Assembly: GCA_013822685.1 (NCBI GenBank)
Contig: PNKV01000021.1
Location: 22,669 to 86,668, forward strand
DNA length: 64,000 nucleotides
Direction: 5' to 3'
Source of the DNA: Leptothrix sp. (in: b-proteobacteria)
GTDB taxonomy: Bacteria; Pseudomonadota; Gammaproteobacteria; Burkholderiales; Burkholderiaceae_C
The position numbers and the translations under genes are program-made. The notes beneath the pieces were generated by a model, which worked only from the letters and a program-made list of their open reading frames with translations, was not told the DNA's origin and made no database searches. Of this stretch, positions 25,413 to 33,501 are shown piece by piece; position 1 is the stretch's first letter; every line of letters starts with the position of its first letter.

Positions 25413-27293
25413 ATGCCCAAGTTCAAGATCGTCTTATCGTCGTCCCAGCGCCGCAAACTCGCCGGTGTGGGGTTGGTGTTGCTGTTGGCCCTGGCCTGCA
25501 CGGGCGTCTCCGTGCTGCAAGAAACGGCCGTGCGCGAGGCCCAGGCCCGCAAGGACGTGACCGCCCTGGCGTTCGAAAAGAACCCGGATGCCTGGCTGAA
25601 CAGTCCGACAGAGGCCTCGGCCTTTGAAAAAGCGGTGTCCAGCGGGCAGGTGGTGTCGGTGGCCACGAGTGGTTCGCTGGTGCTGTACACCGACAAGGCT
25701 GGCAAGCACCACAGCACCCGCCTGGTCGACTGCGGCCCGGGTTGCAGTGCCAACCTGTTGGCTCGCCTGGGCGAGTTGAGCCTGCAAAAAGGCTTTGTGC
25801 TGACCCGCACCGACATCGATCCACGCACGCCCAGCCAGAAGTTCAATGAAACCCTGGAAGGCGTGGGGCGCCTCAGCCTGGCCTTGCTGCCGGTCTTCCT
25901 GATCGCCGGCTTGATGTTCTATCAGATGCGTGGCGGCTCCTTGCCCTTTGGCGGCACCAAGCTGGCCGAGCGGCCCGACACTGAATTCAAAGACGTGATT
26001 GGCGCCGACGAGGCCAAGAAGGCCCTGCGCCGCGTGGTCGCCTTCATGACCGACCCGGCTGAATATGTTCGCGTGGGCGCCCACGCGCCGCGTGGCGTGC
26101 TGATTGATGGCCCGCCCGGCACGGGCAAAACCTTGCTGGCCCGTGCCCTGGCCAAGGAATGCGGCGCGAACTTCATCAGCGTGGATGGCTCGCACTTCAG
26201 CTCCATGTTCTTTGGCGCCGGCATCGGCAAGGTCAAGGAACTGTTTGAACGTGCGCGTAAGAACGCACCCTGCATCATCTTCATCGACGAGCTGGACGGC
26301 GTGGGCAAGCGCTCGAGCGGTGGCGACACCAGCGGGGCCGGTGACCAGGAGCAGAACCGCATCATCAACCGCATCCTCGTCGAACTCGATGGCTTCTCGC
26401 CGCTGGAGAACGTGGTCGTGGTCGGTGCCACCAACCACGTGGACAACATCGACAAGGCCATGCGCCGTCCCGGCCGCTTCGACATGATCGTGCGCACCGA
26501 ATTGCCCACCACCATGGAGCGGGAGGCCCTGTTCAGCCTCTACCTGGAGAAGGTCAAGTCGGCCGAGCAGATCGACCTGGCCTCGCTGGCCCGCACGGCC
26601 ACGGGCATGTCGCCCGCCGACATCGCCAACTGCGTGAACCGCGCGGCCTCCTACGCGGCCGAAGGCGGCCAGCCTGAGGTCACGGCCGAGTTGCTGTACC
26701 GCTCCATCGAAACCTTCCAGTTGGGGGGCGAAGTGTCGTCCGCCAAGGGCACGCTGAGCACCGAGACCTTGCGCCGCCTGGCCGTGCACGAAGGCGGCCA
26801 CGGCCTGGTCGCCCACGTGCTGGACGCCGGCAGCGTCGAGCGCGTCAGCATCGAGCCCCGAGGTGGCGCATTGGGTGTGACCTACGTGGCCCGCCACACC
26901 GAAGAACCCTTGTATGGCGAGCGCGAACTCAAGTCGCGCCTGGCCATGCTGCTGGCCGGCCGCGAGGCCGAGATGATGGTGTTCGGCAACACCTCATCCG
27001 GCGCGGCGGATGACCTCAAGCGCGCCTCCGAGTTGGCCACGTCCATGATCGGCAGCTTCGGCTTTGGCAAGACCTTTGGCCTGCTCAGCATGGCGGGGGT
27101 GCCCAAGGAACTGATCGGGCCCGACATCCAGAAGAACGTGCTGGACGAAGCCCGGCTCTTGCTCGAACAAGCCCAGGCCGAATGCCAGGCCGTGCTCACC
27201 CGGCACCGCCCTCGGCTCGAAGCTCTGACCGACTTGCTGCTCGACCAAGAGACCGTCAGCGGCCAGCCGCTGCAGGCCGTTCTGAACGCCTGA
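25413..27293 (+). CDS. FtsH-like membrane AAA protease, divergent paralogue
   Basis: A 626-residue AAA+ metalloprotease with two N-terminal membrane helices (about 16-34 and 154-172). Walker A is GPPGTGKT (233-240), Walker B is IIFIDELD (to 295), the arginine-finger region is RRPGRFD (351-357), and the zinc motif is HEGGH (459-463), against HEAGH in standard FtsH. The exposed loop between the helices contains CGPGC (107-111), a cysteine pair not usual in FtsH. The pore segment HFSSMFFGAG differs from the usual FVEMFVG. Codons upstream of ATG 25413 are open but lack family similarity. It looks like an accessory FtsH that degrades membrane or regulatory proteins. Its end overlaps the convergent patatin gene by 38 bases. 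Confidence 0.88.
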   Translation: MPKFKIVLSSSQRRKLAGVGLVLLLALACTGVSVLQETAVREAQARKDVTALAFEKNPDAWLNSPTEASAFEKAVSSGQVVSVATSGSLVLYTDKAGKHHSTRLVDCGPGCSANLLARLGELSLQKGFVLTRTDIDPRTPSQKFNETLEGVGRLSLALLPVFLIAGLMFYQMRGGSLPFGGTKLAERPDTEFKDVIGADEAKKALRRVVAFMTDPAEYVRVGAHAPRGVLIDGPPGTGKTLLARALAKECGANFISVDGSHFSSMFFGAGIGKVKELFERARKNAPCIIFIDELDGVGKRSSGGDTSGAGDQEQNRIINRILVELDGFSPLENVVVVGATNHVDNIDKAMRRPGRFDMIVRTELPTTMEREALFSLYLEKVKSAEQIDLASLARTATGMSPADIANCVNRAASYAAEGGQPEVTAELLYRSIETFQLGGEVSSAKGTLSTETLRRLAVHEGGHGLVAHVLDAGSVERVSIEPRGGALGVTYVARHTEEPLYGERELKSRLAMLLAGREAEMMVFGNTSSGAADDLKRASELATSMIGSFGFGKTFGLLSMAGVPKELIGPDIQKNVLDEARLLLEQAQAECQAVLTRHRPRLEALTDLLLDQETVSGQPLQAVLNA

Positions 27294-28476
27294 GGTCGTG
27301 CGTGACGAACTCCTTGCCTTCGGGTGGGAGTTCCAGCCAATCCTTGTGCGTCAAGGTGTGGCGGATGTCGTCCAGCCCGCTGGTCCAATGGTCTCGCATG
27401 GTGATCGGGCCGAACTCGTAGTCCTTCGACAAGCCATCCCACTCCTTGTCGCGGTAGATCAGGTGGATCACGTTGTACTGGTGGCTGCACGCCAGCTCCC
27501 GGGCCGTCTGGCAATGCTCCGCATCGGCCTGGATGGCATCGTGCGGCACCTTCTCCAGCAGGTCTCGCAGCAAGCGCCGGTACTTCTGCTCGCGCTCCAT
27601 CATGTCGGTGATCGCCCGCGTGCGGCTTGAATACTGGATGTCCTTGATGCGCTCTTGCACATCAAAAATGTTGGTGGGCAAGACCCCGATCGAACTCCAC
27701 AGATCCACCTGAAACGCGATGGTGTTGCGCCGCGGTGTGGCCGACAGGATCTGCGCCAACGGCGTGTTGGACACCAGCCCGCCATCCCAGTAAAACTCGC
27801 CCTCGATCTCGACCGCCGGAAAGCTGGGCGGCAACGCGCCCGAGGCCATGAAGTGCTCCGCCCGCATGCGGCCCTGGGTAGGCCCGCTGGTGTTCTCAAA
27901 GAACTCGAAGTTGCCCGTGCGCACATTGACCGCGCCCACCGACACGCGGATCTCGCCCGCGTTGATGCGGTCGAAATCGGCCAGGCGTTCCAGCGTGGAC
28001 TTCAGTTGCGAGGTGTCATAGAAACTGGCCAAGTCGGGCGTGGTGCTCAGCGACTGCCAGGTGGGCGCTGCGCGCGGCACGAAGAAGCCTTTCTGCCCTT
28101 CCACCATGGCGCGCCAGGCCGAGAAGCCATTGAAGGCCTTGCGCGCGCTGCCACCCAATTGCTCCACCCAGGTTTGCAGCGCATCGGCTGTGGGCTGGAA
28201 GTAGGCCGGCTGGCAGATGGTGTCCCAGAACTCCTTGAGCCGCGGGATGCGCAACTCGGGCGGGTTGCCCGCGATGATGGCGCAGTTCAGCGCACCAATC
28301 GAGATGCCGGCCACCCAGTTAGGATGGATGCCCGCTTCGTGCAGGCCCTCGACCACGCCGGCCTGGTAAGCGCCCAGTGCCCCGCCACCTTGTAGCACCA
28401 GAGCGACCACGTCATAGGGCAGGCCGTTGTCCGACGGCGGGGTGGCAACACTGCTGACGGGTTTGTTCAAGGTCAT
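27256..28476 (-). CDS. Patatin-like phospholipase with DUF3734-type C-terminus
   Basis: A 406-residue lipid acyl hydrolase. The oxyanion motif is GGGALGAYQAG, the nucleophile elbow is GISIG (GxSxG), and the catalytic Asp is in WDGGL. The C-terminal 120 residues (RRLLRDLLEKVPHD to the end) match the DUF3734 extension seen in many proteobacterial patatins. ATG 28476 was chosen because it starts 4 bases after the stop of the AcuI-like gene; the longer frame lies inside that gene. No signal peptide is seen, so it probably acts in the cytoplasm or on the inner membrane. Likely reactions are phospholipid or acyl-CoA hydrolysis, perhaps in polyhydroxyalkanoate or membrane turnover. Confidence 0.9.
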   Translation of the reverse strand: MTLNKPVSSVATPPSDNGLPYDVVALVLQGGGALGAYQAGVVEGLHEAGIHPNWVAGISIGALNCAIIAGNPPELRIPRLKEFWDTICQPAYFQPTADALQTWVEQLGGSARKAFNGFSAWRAMVEGQKGFFVPRAAPTWQSLSTTPDLASFYDTSQLKSTLERLADFDRINAGEIRVSVGAVNVRTGNFEFFENTSGPTQGRMRAEHFMASGALPPSFPAVEIEGEFYWDGGLVSNTPLAQILSATPRRNTIAFQVDLWSSIGVLPTNIFDVQERIKDIQYSSRTRAITDMMEREQKYRRLLRDLLEKVPHDAIQADAEHCQTARELACSHQYNVIHLIYRDKEWDGLSKDYEFGPITMRDHWTSGLDDIRHTLTHKDWLELPPEGKEFVTHDLRRSERPAAAGR

Positions 28477-28480
28477 GGGA

Positions 28481-29473
28481 TCACGCCCCGACCCGCACCA
28501 CCAGGCGGCCCCTGACCTGGCCGGCCCTAAGGCGCGCGGCGGCATCGATGGATTCGGCCAGCGACACATCGGTGGTGATCTGGTCCAGCAAGGCCAGGTC
28601 CAGGTCTTGCGCCAGCCGCTGCCAGGCCTGTTGGCGCAGCGCCAGCGAGGCCATCACGCTGTCCACGCCAAGCAATGCCACGCCCCGCAAGATGAAGGGC
28701 ATGACCGTGCCGGGCAAGTCAAAGCCTTGCGCCAGCCCGCAGGCCGCCACCGCGCCGCCATAGGCGGTCTGGGCGCAGGCGTTGACCAGGGTGTGGCTGC
28801 CCACGGCATCCACCACCGCCACCCAGCGTTCTTTCTGCAAAGGCTTGCCGGGCGCTGACAGCTCCGCGCGGTCAATCACGCGGTTGGCGCCCAGGCCGAG
28901 CAGGTAGTCGGTTTCGCTGGCCTTGCCGGTGGCGGCCACCACCACGTGGCCCAGTCGGGCCAGCAGGGCCACCGCGATCGAGCCCACGCCACCGGTGGCG
29001 CCGGTCACCAGCACTTCGCCACCGCCATGCAAGGACCCATGGCGTTCCAGCGCCATCACGCACAGCATGGCGGTGTAGCCCGCGGTGCCAATGGCCATGG
29101 CCTGCCGGGTGCTGAAGGCCTCGGGCAAGGCCACCAGCCAATCGCCATTCAGGCGGGCTTTTTCAGCCAGGCAACCCTTGTGCGTCTCGCCCACGCCGAA
29201 GCCATTCAGCACCACCTTGTCGCCCGGCTTCCAATGCGGGTGCTCGCTGTCGATGACCGTGCCTGCACCATCCACGCCGGCCACCATGGGCCAGCTTCTC
29301 ACCACGGGCGAGGTGTTGGTGATGGCCAGCGCGTCCTTGTAGTTCAGCGTGGAGTAGTCGATGGCCACCGTGACCCCGAGTCCTTCAGGCACGGCCGGTA
29401 AAAAATGATCATCGACCGCCTTCACGGCGACGCTGAAATCGGGGTTCTTGTCGAGCACCAGGGCGTTGAACAC
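28481..29473 (-). CDS. Zinc-free MDR oxidoreductase, AcuI/YhdH (acrylyl-CoA reductase) family
   Basis: A 330-residue medium-chain reductase of the AcuI/YhdH group. It has YSTLNYKDALA near 40, GVDGAGTV, the NADPH-binding VTGATGGVGSIA and the C-terminal GRLVVRVG typical of this group. The family reduces acrylyl-CoA to propionyl-CoA with NADPH, detoxifying a reactive intermediate. GTG 29473 is preceded by GAGGAG with 6 nt spacing, better than the upstream TTG. The patatin gene follows 4 bases after its stop, so they share a transcript. The upstream side diverges from the FKBP gene. Confidence 0.88.
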   Translation of the reverse strand: MFNALVLDKNPDFSVAVKAVDDHFLPAVPEGLGVTVAIDYSTLNYKDALAITNTSPVVRSWPMVAGVDGAGTVIDSEHPHWKPGDKVVLNGFGVGETHKGCLAEKARLNGDWLVALPEAFSTRQAMAIGTAGYTAMLCVMALERHGSLHGGGEVLVTGATGGVGSIAVALLARLGHVVVAATGKASETDYLLGLGANRVIDRAELSAPGKPLQKERWVAVVDAVGSHTLVNACAQTAYGGAVAACGLAQGFDLPGTVMPFILRGVALLGVDSVMASLALRQQAWQRLAQDLDLALLDQITTDVSLAESIDAAARLRAGQVRGRLVVRVGA

Positions 29474-29573
29474 GTGCGTCTCCTCGCGATGTGAAACCAA
29501 TTGTCAAGGCACGGAACACTACACCAGGATGAGCGATGATGCCGACTCACCTCATCAACACCGGAGACCCGCT

Positions 29574-30029
29574 GTGCGAATCGCTGCCCTGACATCTTCC
29601 CTGCTGACGGCCTTGCTGGCCCTGTCGTCCGTGTCATCCGCCACCGCGGCTCCCGACGCCGCCATCGCCAAGGCCGCCAAGGAAAAGGGCGCCGTGACCA
29701 CACCCAGCGGCCTGGTCTACCTGTCCTTGAAGGACGGCACCGGCCCCAGCCCCTCGGCCACCGACACCGTCAAGGTGCATTACCGCGGCACCCTGACCGA
29801 CGGCAAGGAGTTCGACAGCTCTTACAAGCGCAATGCGCCGGCCGAATTTCCCCTCAACCGCGTGATCCCCTGCTGGACTGAGGGCGTGCAACGCATGAAG
29901 GTCGGCGGCAAAGCCAAGCTGACCTGCCCGCCCGCCATCGCCTACGGCGAACGCGGTGCCGGTGATGCGGTTCCGCCCAACGCCACCTTGCTGTTCGAGG
30001 TGGAGTTGCTCAGCATTGCGGGCAAGTGA
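29574..30029 (+). CDS. Exported FKBP-type peptidyl-prolyl isomerase
   Basis: A 151-residue protein with a signal peptide (cleavage likely near residues 22-24, SSATAA) and one FKBP domain: VKVHYRGTLTDGKEFDSSY, FPLNRVIPCWTEGVQRMKVGGKA and YGERGAG..VPPNATLLFEVELL. It would catalyse cis-trans proline isomerisation and assist folding in the periplasm. GTG 29574 has GGAGA 7 nt upstream and gives a clean signal peptide. The ATG at 29529 is possible, but it has no useful ribosome site and would put a charged segment before the signal sequence. It resembles FkpA or Mip-like small isomerases without the dimerisation domain. Confidence 0.9.
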   Translation: MRIAALTSSLLTALLALSSVSSATAAPDAAIAKAAKEKGAVTTPSGLVYLSLKDGTGPSPSATDTVKVHYRGTLTDGKEFDSSYKRNAPAEFPLNRVIPCWTEGVQRMKVGGKAKLTCPPAIAYGERGAGDAVPPNATLLFEVELLSIAGK

Positions 30030-30068
30030 AGCCCCGGTTTTTGCGCGGTCCGACCCTCATTTGGGGTG

Positions 30069-30097
30069 TTGTCCTACACAGAAACCCTTGGTATTTT
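30069..30097 (+). promoter_or_regulatory. Candidate sigma-70 promoter for the small-protein genes
   Basis: TTGTCC at 30069-30074 and TATTTT at 30092-30097 are separated by 17 bases. They lie 41 bases before the ATG of the 60-residue gene, in the gap after the FKBP stop codon. Both hexamers are acceptable matches, read by eye. Confidence 0.45.
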
Positions 30098-30138
30098 GAG
30101 AACATCACCTCAGCAGAACTCAACACAGGAGTTTTCCG

Positions 30139-30321
30139 ATGGGATACGCAGACCTGAACAGCAAGTATCAGCAACTGCGGGACGATCTTGAAGAAGCTTA
30201 TGCGGCCAACGTATGGGACAGCAGCAAGATCGACCGCATTGCTGATGAGATTGTGGAAACTGAACTGGCCTTGGCGGGGCAATTGCGTTTCAGCGCGCCC
30301 TCCAACCATTCGCACGTCTAA
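30139..30321 (+). CDS. Small hypothetical protein (60 aa)
   Basis: A 60-residue acidic, probably helical protein (MGYADLNSKYQQLRDDL at the start) with no signal peptide, cysteine or membrane segment. Two amphipathic helices, about 5-25 and 28-50, could form a small coiled coil. GGAG precedes the ATG by 7 bases and a plausible promoter lies at 30069-30097. It is the first of two small genes, 10 bases before the next start. I do not recognise the family; a good ribosome site, promoter and operon position argue that it is real. Confidence 0.65.
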   Translation: MGYADLNSKYQQLRDDLEEAYAANVWDSSKIDRIADEIVETELALAGQLRFSAPSNHSHV

Positions 30322-30331
30322 GGAGTCGAGC

Positions 30332-30550
30332 ATGCACACAGCACCTGCATTTTCGGTGGGCGAGTACCTCGCCATTCCCATTGCCGAGTCTTTGGGCGAT
30401 GGTCAGTGGAAGGCCGGCTTGGCCATCAGTGAAGGGCAAGCCCGGGGCGACCGCCCGGCCAAGTGCATGTTCGCCAAGCTGTTCATGTCGCGCGACGATG
30501 CCCTGAAGTTCGCCATCGCGCAGTGGCAGCAGCCAGTCGCTTCGCACTGA
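30332..30550 (+). CDS. Small hypothetical protein (72 aa)
   Basis: A 72-residue soluble protein following the 60-residue gene by 10 bases, with AAGGAG at good spacing before ATG 30332. The sequence reads like a single small alpha/beta unit: VGEYLAIPIAES, then GLAISEGQ, a Cys in KCMFAKLF and a C-terminal helix DDALKFAIAQWQ. The family is not recognised. Its stop lies six bases before the TTG start of the nitronate monooxygenase gene, so translation may continue into that gene. Confidence 0.65.
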   Translation: MHTAPAFSVGEYLAIPIAESLGDGQWKAGLAISEGQARGDRPAKCMFAKLFMSRDDALKFAIAQWQQPVASH

Positions 30551-30556
30551 TCAGCG

Positions 30557-31591
30557 TTGCAGCTTTCCGCGCTTCTGGGCATTGAGTTGCCCCTGATCCA
30601 GGCCCCCATGGCCGGAGTGCAGGGCAGCGACCTGGCCATCGCGGTGAGCAAGGCGGGCGGGCTGGGCTCCTTGCCCGCGGCCATGCTGAGCCTGAGCGAC
30701 CTGCGCGCCGAGTTGTCACGCATCAGTGCAGGCACCGACCGGCCCTACAACGTCAACTTCTTTTGCCACGAAACGCCTGCATTTGATGCGCAGCGCGATG
30801 CCGCCTGGCGGCTGGCCTTGGCGCCTTATTACCAGGAACTGGCCTTGGACCAGGGCGCCATTGGCGCAGGTCCTGGCCGCGCGCCTTTCAGCGCCGACGC
30901 CGCCGATGTGCTCGAAGAATTCAAGCCGCCGGTGATCAGCTTTCATTTTGGTTTGCCTTCGGCAGACTTGCTGGCGCGGGCCAAGCGCTGGGGCGCCACC
31001 GTGCTGTCGTCGGCCACCACGGTCGACGAGGCGCTTTGGCTGCAGGCCCATGGTGTGGACATCGTCATTGCCCAGGGTCTGGAAGCCGGTGGGCACCGGG
31101 GCCATTTCTTGTCTCACGATCTGAGCTTGCAGATGGGCACCTTTGCTTTGTTGCCGCAGTTGGTCAAAGCGCTCAAAGTGCCGGTGGTCGCCGCTGGCGG
31201 CATTGCTGATGCAAAGGGCGTGGCGGCCGCGCTGGCCTTGGGCGCGGTGGGCGTGCAAGTGGGCACGGCTTATCTGCTGGCCCACGAGGCCACCACCTCA
31301 AAGGTGCACCGGGCGGCCCTCCAAAGCTACGCCGCTCGCCACACGGTTTTGACCAATGTTTTCACGGGCCGGCCAGCCAGGGGGATCGTCAACCGCCTGG
31401 TCAGCACGCTCGGGCCCTTGAGCCCTCAGTCGCCCGAGTTTCCCCTGGCCACGGCGGCCATCGCACCCTTGCGTGCCAAGGCCGAGAGCCTGGGCAGTGG
31501 CGACTTCTCGCCCTTGTGGTCAGGCCAGAACGCCAGCGCGTGCCAGGAAGCCCCTGCCGCGGACATCACGCGGGCCCTGATGGCGGGTTGA
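30557..31591 (+). CDS. Nitronate monooxygenase / 2-nitropropane dioxygenase-like flavoenzyme
   Basis: A 344-residue TIM-barrel FMN enzyme. Family features are PLIQAPMAGVQG at the N-terminus, GAKxVLSSATTVDEA-like and AQGLEAGGHRGHF segments, and VVAAGGIADAKGVAAALALGAVGVQVGTAYL for phosphate binding. His in GGHRGHF fits the catalytic base of class I nitronate monooxygenases, which oxidise the toxin propionate-3-nitronate. The start must be TTG 30557 or later, because an in-frame stop lies three codons upstream at 30548-30550. The ribosome site is weak, consistent with coupling to the small gene just before it. Confidence 0.9.
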   Translation: MQLSALLGIELPLIQAPMAGVQGSDLAIAVSKAGGLGSLPAAMLSLSDLRAELSRISAGTDRPYNVNFFCHETPAFDAQRDAAWRLALAPYYQELALDQGAIGAGPGRAPFSADAADVLEEFKPPVISFHFGLPSADLLARAKRWGATVLSSATTVDEALWLQAHGVDIVIAQGLEAGGHRGHFLSHDLSLQMGTFALLPQLVKALKVPVVAAGGIADAKGVAAALALGAVGVQVGTAYLLAHEATTSKVHRAALQSYAARHTVLTNVFTGRPARGIVNRLVSTLGPLSPQSPEFPLATAAIAPLRAKAESLGSGDFSPLWSGQNASACQEAPAADITRALMAG

Positions 31592-31677
31592 CACCGCCTT
31601 GACGAGGCATGCGCCAGCCATGCCATCATGCCCAGGTCGTCAAACCTGTCTTTGGCACCACCCCATTGGAGAACAAC

Positions 31678-32268
31678 ATGCGCTCGATCACCCCCCGCGG
31701 CCTGGCCTTGCTTTGCGCCTCGACCACCCTTTGCGTGGCGTCTCACGCTGCCGATGCCCCGCCCATCAAGCCGGGGCTTTGGCAAGTTCGCAGCGAGCGT
31801 GCGGTGGATGGCGTCAAGTCCCCTCCCATGGCCGCGCAGATGAACAACCTGCCGCCCGAAGTGCGCAAGCAGATGGAGGCCATGATGAAGCAAAAGGGCG
31901 TGGACATGAGCGGTGGCACGGGCGACATCAAACTCTGCCTGAACAAGGAATCGCTGGACCAGAACCAGTGGCTGGCCCAGAAGAACAGCGAGAAGAATTG
32001 CAAGACGGAGATCAAGTCGCGCACCAGCAGCCGTTGGACCTGGCACTCCAGCTGCATCGACCCCAAATCGGAGACCGATGGCGAGGCCGTGTTCAACAGC
32101 CCCGAAAACTACACCATGAAGATAGCCACGATCATGGCCATGAATGGCGAAACCAAGACCATGAACATGACGACCACGTCAACCTGGTTGGGCGCGAACT
32201 GTGGCGACCTCAAACCGGTCAACACCAAGACCTTGAACGCGCCCACGACCGCCAAGCCTGCGAAGTGA
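31678..32268 (+). CDS. Exported DUF3617-family protein
   Basis: A 196-residue protein with a signal peptide (cleavage near SHAADA, residue 24). The mature part begins with KPGLWQVRSE, the hallmark of DUF3617. Three to four cysteines (CLNKES, NCKTEI, SSCIDP, NCGDLK) probably form disulphides in the periplasm. A Met-rich stretch (PPEVRKQMEAMMKQKGVDM) lies in the middle. GGAG is 6 nt before ATG 31678. No function is known for the family. It is a single gene, converging with the OmpA-like lipoprotein gene. Confidence 0.85.
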   Translation: MRSITPRGLALLCASTTLCVASHAADAPPIKPGLWQVRSERAVDGVKSPPMAAQMNNLPPEVRKQMEAMMKQKGVDMSGGTGDIKLCLNKESLDQNQWLAQKNSEKNCKTEIKSRTSSRWTWHSSCIDPKSETDGEAVFNSPENYTMKIATIMAMNGETKTMNMTTTSTWLGANCGDLKPVNTKTLNAPTTAKPAK

Positions 32269-32289
32269 TGCGCGCTGGGCCGCGCCGGC

Positions 32290-33501
32290 TCAGTTGCAGC
32301 CGACGATCTTGAACTCGACGCGCCGGTCGAGGGCATCGACGGCGTTGTCAGAAGCGCTACCCACAATGTTCTGCCGGAAGCCCATGCCCGTGGCCTTGGT
32401 GCGAGGCCCCAGGTTGGCGGCTTCGGCCGTCAGGCGTTGCTTGACGTAAGCCGCCCGCTGCAAGGACAGCGAATCGTTGGATTGCTCTGAGCCCGTGCGG
32501 CTGGTGTGGCCGATGATGTTCATGCACACCTTGGCGGCAGTGCTTTCACGGGCGATCTGGCGCAACCACATGCCATAGGCGCCGCTGATGCGGGTGTCGG
32601 ACCAGAACTCGGTGCTGCCTGGGTTGAACAGGAACTTCACGCCCAGTTCGTTGTAGGCAATGCCCATGGCCACGACTTTGCCGAAGGCGGTCTCGGCCTC
32701 GGCGGTGCGGCCCAGCTTGACGTTGGCCAGGTAGATGCCGTTGAGCACGCGCAGCTGTTCGCCAGCGGGCGTGGCCAGGGCGCTGCGGTATTGGCCCAGG
32801 GCCTCCTGGTAGCGCTCGGAGTTGTACAGGGTGGTGGCCTCGTTGATCAAGGTGGCGGCGGCAATGCGGTCCAGGTAGAAGGCATCGGCCTTTTGGCCGG
32901 GGGCTGTGGCGGTGGAGCGGATATAGCCCTCCAGCACCTGGTCTTTCACCAGCACGGGGCTGTCGCGGTAATAGGGCAGGGGGTTGTTGTCCAGCCCGGC
33001 ACCTTGTGCTTGTGCCGAGGCCTGAGCCACCACCTTGCCGCTGCGCAACTCGGTCAGGGCCAAGTTCAGCTTGAAGGTGTTGCGGGCATGCTCGCCCTGG
33101 GCACGTGTCATGGTGCCGGTCAGCAGGTACTGGGCCTTGCTGAGGTTGGCCGACTGGAATGGCAGCAGGTCGAAGACATCGTGGCTGGAGGCGAGCCGAT
33201 CGGTGACGCGCTTCTCAAACAGCTTGGTGGCGCCGGTTTGCTGACCGGTGCTGCTGTCCAGGAAAGGGTCCACCACCACGCCGCGCTTGGCCAGTTTGGA
33301 CTCCACCTTGGCCAGGAAGGCGGGCAGGGTCTGGGTTTGGGAGACGAGGCCGTCGGTGGCTTTGGCCACGGCCTGCTCAAAGGGCAACTCATTGCTGACG
33401 GAAGTGGCTTGGGGCGTGGCGCACGCCGCCAGACAAAAGGTGACCAGGGCGGCCAGGCAGGCCAGCAAGCCTCTGCGCAAAACGTGGGCGGCGGACTTCA
33501 T
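32290..33501 (-). CDS. OmpA-like lipoprotein coupled to a Ser/Thr kinase gene
   Basis: A 403-residue lipoprotein with signal peptide and lipobox LAAC (Cys27). Residues about 40-180 have the mixed alpha/beta look of a penicillin-binding-protein-activator or FlgO-like domain (LTGTMTRAQGEHARNTFKL). A TPR-like helical part follows (about 215-280), and the C-terminus is OmpA-like (FSDTR.. equivalent region, SQRAAYVKQRL-type helix, then DRRVEFKIVGCN). An unusual Cys lies two residues from the end. ATG 33501 overlaps the kinase stop (ATGA) with AAGGAG 5 nt upstream. The OmpA part should bind peptidoglycan, so it may link cell-wall state to the kinase. Confidence 0.85.
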   Translation of the reverse strand: MKSAAHVLRRGLLACLAALVTFCLAACATPQATSVSNELPFEQAVAKATDGLVSQTQTLPAFLAKVESKLAKRGVVVDPFLDSSTGQQTGATKLFEKRVTDRLASSHDVFDLLPFQSANLSKAQYLLTGTMTRAQGEHARNTFKLNLALTELRSGKVVAQASAQAQGAGLDNNPLPYYRDSPVLVKDQVLEGYIRSTATAPGQKADAFYLDRIAAATLINEATTLYNSERYQEALGQYRSALATPAGEQLRVLNGIYLANVKLGRTAEAETAFGKVVAMGIAYNELGVKFLFNPGSTEFWSDTRISGAYGMWLRQIARESTAAKVCMNIIGHTSRTGSEQSNDSLSLQRAAYVKQRLTAEAANLGPRTKATGMGFRQNIVGSASDNAVDALDRRVEFKIVGCN

